NCBI GenBank assembly: GCA_951230915.1
Contig: OX579639.1
Location: 6,014,001 to 6,078,000, forward strand
DNA length: 64,000 nucleotides
Origin: Antitrichia curtipendula
Lineage: Eukaryota > Streptophyta > Bryopsida > Hypnales > Leucodontaceae
Reading direction: 5' to 3'
Made by a program: the position numbers and the translations under genes. The notes beneath the pieces were generated by a model that saw nothing but the letters and a program-made list of their open reading frames with translations, made no database searches and had not been told where the DNA came from. This document shows positions 34,141 through 43,972 of this stretch, in pieces (within the stretch, counting starts at the first letter, position 1; every line of letters starts with the position of its first letter).

Positions 34141-34628
34141 CAGGGTTGACAGGACGTCTGGACGTCCCACGGACGTGGATGTTGATCCCCGGTCGTCTTT
34201 TGATATACATGGTTTTTAGGGTCAACCGTCCAGTAGACGGTCGGACGAGCCGTCAGGCGGACACGCTGTCGGGCGGACACGTCGTCGGGTGCGTGGACTG
34301 TCCCACGGACGGACTGTCAGACGGACAGACCGTTGGGCATGCAGATTGTCGGGCGGACAAGGTCTGGCAGATAGGGGCCTAAAGGTCCGACCGGGCGTCC
34401 AATTGCCCGTCCGACCGTCCGCGCTCCCATCTGCTACCTCCGTTTGTCGATGCGATCGCCTTCGACGGTGGCCGTGCAATCTAGCGGACACCGGTTTCTG
34501 TCCGCACGATCTACCCATCCGATTCTAGGGCGTCCGATTCGCATGTACGCATCGGCATTGCTTGGTCCACCTTCGGACTTCATAACTAGCACGGCGGATG
34601 GCTTATTTTTCACAATCGTTTCCCTTGC
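34141..34628. repeat. CGGAC-rich block, right inverted arm
   Basis: Reverse-complement partner of 32937-33397, with dense CGGACGG, GTCGGGCGG and CCGTCCG motifs. It starts with AGGGTTGACAGGACGTC. It may be the subterminal region of an element extending right to about 38575, where a third CGGAC-rich block ends in CTCAACCCT. Confidence 0.8.
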
Positions 34629-34863
34629 GGAGTGGGTGATCCGGTGCCTTTGTGTGGCTCTGGGCACCCCTTCTGTTTTGGTGTGTGAATGATTGTGCTC
34701 GGATACTAAATTGCACCAAATTACTTTGGTGATTACTTGGTTTTGAAGGCCTCGTTAACAACTTCACCCCGTTTCATTGGCAAGTGTCAAACATTTTGTT
34801 CAGTTGTTCTACACATTCATGTGAACTTTGTCATCAAATCATTTCATTTTAATCAAGGTTATC

Positions 34864-35870
34864 ATGCCTTGCGATAAAAGATCAAAGTCCAGTAAGAAGG
34901 GCAAATCCCAAGATATAAACTGGGAAGATTAGACAAATCCAATGTGTGTAGCTGAACCTGGATGGAAAGAAGAGCCCAAAAAGGTTTGGGACTGCACAAT
35001 GTGCAAAAAGTACATCAAAATGACGCACCTCTCCAAAATGTAATCACAAGAACGAGCAGACGTGCAAGTTCGGCATTGGGAAGGACAAATTTCCACGTAT
35101 GAGAGCAAACACTTTGTTCACCAATACGAGGAAGTAACGCGGTCGGCTGAGCTACATGACGCCAAACCAAATGTCATTAATTATTTCAACATGGCCGTGG
35201 TTTAGGTAGAGGTTGTACTCCACAAAGATGTAGACTGGCGCACAATTTACAGAAAAATATTGACAATATAAATTGCACTGACGATGTTATTTATATGAGT
35301 TGGACTCAACCAAACGATTGTATGCGAATGTGGTCCAATCGAAGGCAGTTTGGATTTCTGTTGGTTGTATTGCCAGATGCTGAGGATGAATGGTCGGACG
35401 ATGATGATGTAGAAGACAATCTAGCACCCGTGACATTTAAAGTGAGGCATGAGCGTCAAGAAGCTCGGGAAGACATCGAGTTCAATCAACAAATGCAAGA
35501 AGCTATGCTTAGAAGCATGGAGGATCAGGGTCCACAACACGGACATGATAGGTCCTACCAACATGATCGTACTACATCTGAATCACAAGATAATCAAAGG
35601 GTCTTACACTACGCTAACGACCTCCGAGGCACTTATTACAACCCAAAAAAAAGCCATGGAACGACAGATGATTGTGGATCTAGCCAAGGAGGCTCCCAAT
35701 ACTATCCCGGATCTATTACGGGTGGTTCATATGAGCGCCACACAAGCTCTCGAATCAAGGCAAGGAAGGTCTCAGCACCGTGATATAGTTCCTCCTCCAA
35801 CTTTTGGAGGTCTTTACTGTGGGAATCCCAATCAAGGAGCTACGCCAAGCGATTATGGATACAATTAGGG
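34864..35870 (+). pseudogene. Zinc-finger-led transposase-like relic
   Basis: From an ATG at 34864 the translation reads a Lys/Ser-rich start, then WDCTMCKKYIKMTHLSKM and, after a frame break, SHKNEQTCKFGIG. This gives a C-x2-C ... H-x5-C arrangement like the BED/C2H2 finger at the front of hAT-type plant proteins. Stops and frame changes follow. A longer open part (35295-35783) has an acidic patch (DEWSDDDDVED) and a Gln/Glu-rich helix, as seen near the end of such proteins. No catalytic block was recognised, so the class is uncertain. It converges with the kinase-like gene at 36.8-38.1 kb. Confidence 0.4.
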
Positions 35871-36031
35871 CGGAGGACAAAATCTTGGCATTTATGGATC
35901 TGGTTCCGCACCACCAAGTTGTAGAGATGACATCCATTCAGATTCCAAGTAAAGTAGACAGAAATATTTTAGTTGGTGTCACACAATTGAATGGGCCTTG
36001 GAATCTTTTGCCATGGGATTATGAAGTGTGA

Positions 36032-36814
36032 CAATCATAATACAAAAATATCGGCATCTCAGCAAAGAGCATTTATGTACTAATATACTTTGATATATAA
36101 ATATTGCATTAAAATATATTTGAAGATTGATACTTGGTATCATCTTAGCGATATCGTTCAAATATAAATCGTATTGTTTTTCAATTTAAAAATATTTGCA
36201 TACAATGGATGTCTATTATCATTAATTCATTATATACGTACAACATTGATTATACAATTTTTTGTACCCAACCATACCAAACTAACAACCTAACATCCAT
36301 CAACAATAATTGTTGCATTGCACTTCTCATCCAAGGATTCCAAGTAAAACATATGACAAATGCATAAATAGATGGTAGACATTAGACATTGGAAGTTTCA
36401 AAACACACAAACATTTCAAAACTTTATAATAATTATAAGGGTGCACATATATTGGCATATATTGATGGTGCATATATATACTAGATAGTTTGCACACAAT
36501 CATGCAAATTTATGTACTCGCCTTTACATTTATCTAATACTTCTATAGTTCTATGTAATCCGCTTACATCATAGACACTAATATGAGTGGCGGAAGTGTT
36601 CATCTGGAATAGGCTAGTTGTAATTATTGGTAAGCCGGTGGATGATTTTGGACAAACTACCTCGAGAATCAATTACCGAATTACAAAAGCGCTCCAAGTA
36701 AAGGTGAAAGATCTTTGTCAAATCCTCATGGCTAAATCTTATACGTCCTTCATTTTCCCGATGCAAGCTCATGTAGGTCGCTGACATGCAACCATTGTTG
36801 ATGGCTTGAGCTAT
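36032..36814. other. AT-rich spacer between convergent TE genes
   Basis: Nothing recognisable. It separates the zinc-finger-like relic (plus) from the stop codon of the kinase-like gene (minus). Confidence 0.5.
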
Positions 36815-38063
36815 TCAACCAACCGCATATTCTTCCAATTTACGTGATAAATTCGGTATTGTTTGCACATCCGCATCTCTTCTATGCAAGTATGCAATAG
36901 AAGAGTCCACCCACCACCTCTTCTTCAAGGTCTCCATCCGCTCTCTCTGAGAGGTGAACATGTACAAGGACTTCATTGGTTCATTACGCAAAGTAGTCAT
37001 GCCCCAGTCGCAAACTTCAATGTAAACACGTGACTCATCATCGAGAAAGTGAAACATAATGTTGTCCACTGAAAGATCATTGTGCAAATGTCCAGCGCTA
37101 TGTACTGCATTCATGAGGTGCACCAATGCCCATGCAAGCTCTATACGCTTCTTTCTCCAACGACCAAGAAAAAAAGCTTTCGTCACCTCTTCCGGGGTCG
37201 GTTGAAAATAAGCCAACCGAATGGCAATGTTATCTGGATATTCCTTATCCATTTTTAACATTTGCCCCAATGTTCCGCCATTCCACCAATATGAGTATCC
37301 TTTGTTGTACGTTGCATGAACAGCAGAAAATTGTATAACTCTATCATGTGGAATTCTCACTGTCATTGACTCGTTTTGGTGTTCCAATCTTGCGAGCTGA
37401 GGTCGTAAGTGTTGTTGATGAGATACCTTTGCTGCAAACTCCCAAAATATAGGTATCTCACGACATCCTTCAATTTGGATCCTCCGAATTGTTGCGTATC
37501 CACCCCTCATGATTTGATCATCTTGCGGAATCACCCTTGCTGTTTCCGGAAGCGCTAAGATATATCGTCGCCCCACGTTGCAGCTCCACAAGTCCCTCAT
37601 CACTATTCCACCAACTCATTAAATCTTGTCTATTTCGTGTCTTTGCAAAAGGAATGCACTGACGAACAAACAAGTCAATCCTCAAAATGACCTGTTCAAA
37701 AGCGCCATCACCTACACGGTGTTCCTTCCCGTACTTCTCTAAAATCACCTTTGCATTCCACAATGCATCATAGACTCTATTCCTCAAAAATTGTTGAAAG
37801 CCCTTTTTTTCCATTTCATGAATCCACTGAGGTACGTTTAAAGCATCCGTGAACTTTTGTGCCATATCTCCCTTGAATTTATCTAGGCACTCCTCTTGAT
37901 ACCTTGCATATTTGGTATGCAACAACGTAGTGATTTCTGACTCATAAAATTTGACAATGCACTCAGTGAGAAATGCTTTGCAAGCGAGAGAGGGAACGTC
38001 TCTACTCGAATCAATGTCAAGCACCACATGTTTGTCCTTTGCAAACTTCTTTGGTCTCGGCAT
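36815..38063 (-). pseudogene. Kinase-like gene carried by a transposable element (frameshifted)
   Basis: Two overlapping minus-strand frames, 38063-37518 and 37603-36815, read as one protein with a frame break near 37560. The N-terminal part (MPRPKKF..., about 180 residues) is helical and charged and is not recognised. The second part has protein-kinase marks: a Gly-rich turn (QIMRGGYATIRR), a Lys in FWEFAAK, an HRD-like loop HNDLSVDNIM with the catalytic Asp and the Asn, and DFG replaced by CDWGM with the metal Asp kept. The APE region is weak (KRWWVDSSIAYL). It may be an active or degenerate kinase fold. The setting (CGGAC blocks, zinc-finger relic, DUF7869 gene) suggests a TE-borne gene rather than a host gene. 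Confidence 0.72.
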
Positions 38064-38280
38064 TGTAATGAAATCACAATTAGAAGTTGCAATTTGTAAT
38101 CCACAAGGCAAAATACGATTTGTCAAATGATCATATACGAAATCTGGAAAAAAAAGGCAACAAGTACCCCCTAGAAATCACACTCTTACCTTCCCTTAGA
38201 ATTTAGAAAGGAGCCAATGGAGGATAAACCACCAAGCTCTCCACTCTCTCTTGCATGGCACAAGGGGGAAGATAAAAGTG

Positions 38281-38575
38281 AGGATCAGACGGGTTGTCCG
38301 ACTCCTCTTATCCAAGGCAGACACCTCGCCCGACCGCTACATCGGACGGTCCCGACAAGGCGGACGGACTGTCGTCTGCCTCGTCGGGACTGTCCGATTA
38401 CACGGACGCCACCCGTCCGACTCATTGGATGACCTCAATGAATTGGACGACCACCATCCTGTCTGGCCCGTCCGATTGATCGGACGAGTTCGGCGAAGGC
38501 GATAGAATATCGGACGGATCCATCCAATCAACGGGCGCGTGGGCAATCCGCCTGATCGGTATACACTCAACCCTT
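38281..38575. repeat. Third CGGAC-rich block
   Basis: Dense CGGACGG, CGTCCGA and TCGGACGA motifs lie just upstream of the kinase-like gene. The block ends with CACTCAACCCTT near 38571, comparable to the TCAACCCTG ends of the other two blocks. Its body has diverged from them, so only motif density and the end are shared. Confidence 0.65.
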
Positions 38576-38655
38576 TTAGGAATATTCACGTACGTCTTAT
38601 ACCTTGTGCATTTAAGCCAAAATTTAAGCAATTGAGTTATGAATAAATGTGAAAT

Positions 38656-39436
38656 GTTTAACCCCTAAAGTCCCAAGGCCATTTTCCCATCAAAAACCAC
38701 TCAAAACTGCCATTTCTAGAGCAAAGAGTAGAAAACAATTTTAATTTAATTTTTTGCATATTTAACCATAGGATCTTATACTAGACTAGTGTAAAAATGT
38801 ATAGAAGAAATTTCAGAAATTTTGACCGTGTTGATTGCAAGATAATTGCATTTAAAGTGAAGGAATCTAGTTTTTTTCACCTTGCTTAACTACATTTTTT
38901 GGCTTTGAACCTTTTCAACTAAAAATTTCTGCTCTAATGATTTTGAATTTCTAATTTTATATAATGAAGAATTGAGTTGAGAATCTAAAAATATATATAT
39001 TTAAAATGAAACACTTAGTTTTCACTCATTAAAATATTGTTAAGTAGAAGTATATTCAAGATTGAAGGAAAAATTAAATCATTAATAGCTCTAAGATAGA
39101 ATTGAAATATAAGATTGTCTCAACGGTGAGATTGTTCTAGCAAGAAATCTTGACCTTGTGAAACTTAACTTTTTTTTAAATTGTTAGAATTCAATTCAGA
39201 AATGAATCCTACAAGTTATTTTTTCTAAAAGATGCTCTAATTGCCCAAAAAATAAGATTGACCGTAACTTTTGCTCTCGGGCACCGATTGAAATAAAAAT
39301 TACATTTTTGGAAAGCTAATGTGATTCTCTATCTTCACAAAAAACTCAAAAAATCACAAAAAATATTGAGACCGTAGGAGTTTGCCCGAAATCCATTTTG
39401 TCCCCCGAGGGGACAACGGGACTTTAGGGGTTAAAC
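38656..39436. mobile_element. Non-coding element with 19-bp TIRs (copy A)
   Basis: GTTTAACCCCTAAAGTCCC at 38656-38674 is repeated exactly inverted at 39418-39436. The interior is AT-rich with no gene. Related copies are at 47187-48150 and 49534-50452; the interior segment AGATTGAA.GAAAAA.TAAAT followed by TCTAAGAT is shared with the last. It sits directly after the stop of the DUF7869-type gene. Confidence 0.82.
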
Positions 39437-40859
39437 TCAAAAAAACTACACATTCATTTTTTTTAAATTCACCCCTTGAAATCAGGCACTTCTTCAATTA
39501 GATGAAGGATAGTGGACATGGATTCTACATCCATGAACGACTTCATGAGTGCAAGAATTGTAGGAAAGCTCTCCTTCTTCAAGAGCGTGCTCCATTTCCC
39601 AAATAACGCATCAATGTCATCATGCGTGTGACCAACAATCATGAAGTTCACATGCACTTCACGAAAGATCTTGTTTGCAACAAGTAGAGACCAAAAACAA
39701 TACACATATTGGTTTTTGTTGTCCCCGGTGGCATTGTCCATTTACACATTCAAAATGGGTGGCAACGGTGTCGCTGAAACTAAGCTTATCGGTGGCGGAG
39801 GAGCGATGCTTCACACATCTCTTTATCCTTCAGTATTGCTTCAAACAGAGGTGTCGATGCTGCATTGACAAACAATGCCCTTGAAGAAGACTTTGGTGGT
39901 AGTTCAAGGTCACGCAACAACTTTGCCATTGAACCAATGGTGTAATTGGAATCATGTTTAAATAGATCCAAACCATAATGTGCATAATAGACATCAGCAT
40001 GCCCATGCGCAATCATGCCCGTGATGGACACAGGCAACTTCATTAGGCCATTAAGCTCTTTACTTTTGTGTGAAAAGACAAGAGAAGCGGTTTTTGCATG
40101 ATCCATCTTGTCGTGCATGATTGTGATACATTCATATAGAGAACTTTCCAACCAATATCGGTTTGCATAATAAATTTCCTGTAAGCGCGAGCAATGGCGA
40201 GGGGTTTATCCAATCTCCTTGACCATAACATAGCGGTTTGAGATCCTGCAAGAGCACTCTTTATGAGCTCCTGCAACTTGTCACAAACAGCACATTGAGC
40301 AAAATTATCTCCGGACTACTTCACATCATACTCTAGAAACCTAGTGGACCTGATCTTGCTCAAGTTTGATGTAGATACCTCTTGCAATCTGAAAGCAACA
40401 CTGATCTCGTTGATTTTTGCCATTTAACCCTTCCATTGAAACGTAGCCAGCCAAATCTTCAAGACCACCTTTTGCTCAGACTTCAGAGTCCAAGTACAAT
40501 GTGGCATGTGATCCGCTTCTTTCTCCAAGATGCATTGCAAAGTAATAACCACTTGTTTCGTGTATTGCCTAGGCTTAAGTAGTCCCAAATTACCATGTTC
40601 TCTTGCTTCTCGACGATCTTTTAATGCGTATTTTTTTATAGCAATAGAATGTAGATTCCGAAACCCCGGCAATATCACTACTAGAAATTCATGACCAAAT
40701 CAACAAAAAAAAACCAGATTTCTGTTGTTTGGGGTAGTAGAATGACCATTTCTGTTAATTTTTGAACTTTTTGTAGAGATCAACAGAATTGTGTTAATTG
40801 TTCTGTTAATTTGAGTAGTGCAATGAAAAATCACGACCAAATCAACAAAATTTTAAGGA

Positions 40860-41010
40860 ATCAAGAATCTCTTTAGAATCTTTTGGAAATCTTTTTAGAA
40901 TCTTGTAGAATCTTATAGAATCTAATAGAATATAATGGAATCTAATGGAATCTAATAGAATCTAATGGAATCTTGTAGAATCTAATAGAATCTAATAGAA
41001 TCTAGTGGAA
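40860..41010. repeat. 10-bp tandem repeat (AGAATCTAAT variants)
   Basis: About twelve units of (T/G)(A/G)GAATCT(A/T)(A/G) run in tandem inside the CACTA element; subterminal arrays are common in this class. Confidence 0.85.
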
Positions 41011-41407
41011 TTCAGTGGGATCTATTAAGACTCTTATGGAAAATTTCTAAGAATTTTGAAATCTTATGGAATCTTCTAGAATCTTATAAATTTTTTGTCC
41101 AAAGTGTATTTCAGTAACAGCTTGATGCCTAAAACATTTCAAAGAAATTCATATAAAGTTCTGATTAAAAAGCTATATTCAAAAAAGTCATTTTTTAAAT
41201 AAACGAGCAAACCTGGGCAACTAAGACAATTAGCGGAATTCAATGGCATTGAAATTTTTTCTTTATACTTTTGTTGATGTAGTTCAAAAGATGTAATGGA
41301 AGTCTTTATAAATACCTTAATTCAACAAGATTGATGAAAATCAAATCCAATGGAATTATATATTCAATCTAGAATTTTTAAATTATTCACAATTCTGTGT
41401 TTTTGAA

Positions 41408-41765
41408 TTCAGCAGAGTTTGGCAGTCATTTTGGCATAGTAGAACAACTTTTTTCAAAACTCTCTGAACTAATAAAAGTTAGAAGAATAAGTTAACTCTC
41501 AATCTCAAAAATCCGTTTGCAATTTGGAGCCTCCAATCAAAAGTTATGGGCAAAGTTCAGAGAGGGGTTGGAAGGAACATTTCTTTTTACATTTTCAAAC
41601 ATCCTCTCTGAGTTTTGCCCATAACTTTTGATTGGAGACTCCAAATTGCAAACGGATTTTTGGGAATGAAATTTAACTTCATTATATAACTTTTATTTGC
41701 TCAAAGTTTTTTGAAAAAAGTTGTTTTACTATGTCTAAATGGCCTCCGAAGTCTGCTGATTTGAC
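41408..41765. repeat. Inverted repeat inside the CACTA element
   Basis: Left arm 41408-41570 and right arm 41595-41765. The core AAATCCGTTTGCAATTTGGA, CTCCAATCAAAAGTTATGGG and CAAA.(T/C)TCAGAGAGG is repeated inverted. The outer parts (AGCAGA.TT, ATAGTA.AACAACTTTTTTCAA) are also shared. It could fold as a long hairpin and may be a nested foldback element. Confidence 0.85.
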
Positions 41766-41907
41766 AAAGCAAATGATTTCACAAGTGCAAAAAACAAATA
41801 TATAAATTTCTACACCTATTACATACACTTGTGCCAATGCATGGTGTAGTGGTTAGAACCTTGGACCTCAACCATGAGGTGCAAGGTTCTAACCTCCATA
41901 GCGGCGC

Positions 41908-42094
41908 CTGCCCACGTGGCATCCTGTCCACGTGGTAGGGGTTGCCCGCATGGCATCCTGTCCACGTGGCAGGGGCTGCCCGCATGACGTCCTGTCCACG
42001 TGGTAGGGGTTGCCCGCATGGCATCCTGTCCATGTGGCAGGGGTTGCCCGCATGACGTCCTATCCACGTGGCAGGGGCTGCCCGCATGGCGGGG
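41908..42094 (+). repeat. 34-bp minisatellite, about 5.5 units
   Basis: Units start at 41908, 41942, 41976, 42010, 42044 and 42078, exactly 34 bases apart. The consensus contains TGCCCGCATGGCATCCTG and TCCACGTGGCAGGGG. A CACGTG palindrome occurs in most units. Frames across it (41779-42087 and 41819-42067 minus) are only repeat translations. Confidence 0.95.
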
Positions 42095-43138
42095 CTACCA
42101 CTTGCTGCTCGGATTTTTCGGGCTGAAAATTTTAATTAAAAAAAAAAATTATTAAAAAAAAAATTAAAAATTAAAAATTTTAAAAAATTATATTATCTTT
42201 CTCCAAAGCAACAAAAAAAAACAATAGTTTTTAGTTATATTTTGTCCTAAACAACACCCCGTAAATGACTGAAAAAACAACAATTTTTAGTTGAATTTTA
42301 GTTCTTTCGGTCACGATCTTTCTAGTAGTGTATGTATCCATGCTCGTACGCACACAACAATTTCATCAATAGTCACCATCCTTCTTCCTCGCGAATTACG
42401 ATGCATCTGTCTATGAACTTTAGTCTTCATGAAGGCTCTGTGCTTGAATGTTGAATTTTGATACATCCGCTCATGGAAAGCTCAAATTTTTTCTCTTCAA
42501 AACGGCTGAACGCAATTCTTACTACAACAGGTTTTGCTAGACACCAAGTTGATGGAGCCCTGATTGAAAAGGTCCTTCATTTTGATGCAAGACTCACGAG
42601 GGGGGGTTCAAACACTACTTGTATACGGCCAGCTAGACTTCAAAGTCAAAGGGTTCTCACGGCTAGCTTGTAGCCGGTTGAAATTCTCCCTCACATCATG
42701 GTCATGTAGGCTTGCCCCATGACAATAGACTAGTTTAATTGGCCATGCTACCAATGCGTGCACTCGCTCTTGAAGGATGTCCACTTCAGAATGAGTTTTG
42801 AAAATGTGCACCGCCACATGAGTATCTCCAAGAGGACCGTTGGCACCAAGCACAAGATCCGAGTTCGCACTGTGGCATATACCTTCACCAACAAGAATAC
42901 ATGCATCATTATAGAGGATAATAACACTCGTATTCCAGAGTGACCTTAGAATTCCTTCACTCATGAATGTCAACATCCATTTCAACATGGTCTTCAGTAT
43001 CATCGTCATCCCAGTCTATATTCTCGAGAGGATCGACTGGAAAGCTCATTTCACCTGCACACGTGAGAATAAGGAAAATTGTTAGAACTATAAGTATTGA
43101 ATGTGCAAATTCCGTATAGAGTACTAGATGTCAACATT

Positions 43139-43972
43139 TTAGGTCGAATCGACCTAACCATCAAAACCATCTAATGTGCAGATTCTAATGGATACTAAAG
43201 AACCCAAATTCAAAAATTCCTCTATATGAAGATATTGATACGATGGCTAAACAAGAAGGCTGCCAGATTATCTACAACATAGACTGTCTGATGTACAGTC
43301 TAGACAAGCAGGATTCAGTACACCAAAGCAATAGAAGTAACTACATTGATCCACTATAGGCAGGATCAACCAAAATGCCAGGGCTACTGAACAAGTCATA
43401 TTGGTCAAGTTAGTGAACATATATGGCCTACCAGTTCCTCAAATTAGATAAACTCCAAAAATCTTAAAGAGAAGGAGTTTATAAACCAAATGGACCTACA
43501 GACTTTAGGTCAAGTCGACCTAATTCAGTTTTTCTAATTCTAGTACAAATATTTGGAAAGCAGACACCCACATAGAAATTATTTCAATAAAACAATTAGA
43601 AAAACTCTTTTCGTAGAAATTATTCACATGAGTTGATTCTAGAACTCATGTCATCTTCAAATTTAGGTCGAGTCGACCTAAAGGTGTAAGATAATTCACT
43701 TCACTATACATCATACTCGATTACTATTTCCTTATTAGCAAAGCAACAGAGCCCGGAGGCTTCAGATGACACAAGCTAAATGCTAGTAGATTTTCGTTGT
43801 TCCAAGTTAGGTCGAGTCGACCTAAAGTCTGTTCCGGAAGAGAAAGTCTTCAAGACATACAGTACTGGTCCCAGTAGTGCTCAAACAAGGTATCCTTTAG
43901 GTCAAATCAAACTAATCGTCCGGTGATACAATCACATGTACCATATCCAAATATTAGGTCGAGTCGACCTAA
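43139..43972. repeat. Array of interspersed near-palindromic 19-mers
   Basis: TTAGGTCGAGTCGACCTAA or a close variant occurs at 43139-43157, 43505-43523, 43663-43681, 43807-43825, 43897-43915 (degenerate right half) and 43954-43972. The first and second copies differ by one or two bases. The spacers are unrelated and 72-348 bases long. It lies upstream (5') of the DUF7869-type gene. Confidence 0.9.

Larger units (their letters stand above)
34141..38575. mobile_element. Putative 4.4-kb element with CGGAC subterminal repeats
   Basis: CGGAC-rich blocks of opposite orientation and similar ends (AGGGTTGAC... and ...CTCAACCCT) bracket two convergent genes, a zinc-finger-like relic and a kinase-like gene. 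Clustered short motifs near both ends are what a transposase-binding subterminal region looks like, for example in En/Spm. No target duplication was found at these exact limits, so the boundaries are a proposal. Confidence 0.4.
40676..42330. mobile_element. Non-autonomous CACTA element, 1655 bp, TSD TAT
   Basis: The left end CACTACTAGAAATTCATGACC matches the inverted right end GGTCACGATCTTTCTAGTAGTG. TAT flanks both sides (40673-40675 and 42331-42333), the 3-bp duplication of the CACTA/En-Spm class. The inside has AGAATCTAAT-type 10-bp repeats (40860-41095), a long inverted repeat (41408-41765) and a 34-bp minisatellite (41908-42094). There is no transposase. It inserted into the DUF7869-type gene. 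Confidence 0.92.
39469..43009 (-). pseudogene. DUF7869-type transposon gene, broken and split by a CACTA element
   Basis: Minus-strand pieces form one protein in order: 43009-42334, then 40672-40424, 40276-40043, 40151-39786 and 39741-39469. Marks that I recall from the DUF7869 family of plant TE proteins include RLDKPLAIARAYRKF, MHDKMDHAKTASLVFSH, KLPVSITGMIAHGHADV, LFKHDSNYTIGSMAKLLRDL, VGHTHDDIDALFGKWS and HLIEEVPDFKG at the end. The HGH and HTHDD motifs look catalytic or metal-binding, but the chemistry is not known to me. Several stops and frame changes show it is dead. A CACTA element (40676-42330) interrupts it; removing the insert and one TSD copy restores a continuous frame across the junction. 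Confidence 0.78.

Noticed and set aside
41779..42087. Frames of about 100 codons on the minus strand
   Set aside because: They translate the 34-bp minisatellite; the period is not a multiple of three and the peptide is a repeat artefact.
41908..42094. Possible CRISPR array (regular repeats)
   Set aside because: Units are contiguous with no unique spacers, and the host is a plant; it is a minisatellite.
43139..43972. Possible CRISPR-like array of palindromic repeats
   Set aside because: Spacing is irregular (72-348 bases) and the context is a plant transposon region; interspersed binding sites are a better reading.
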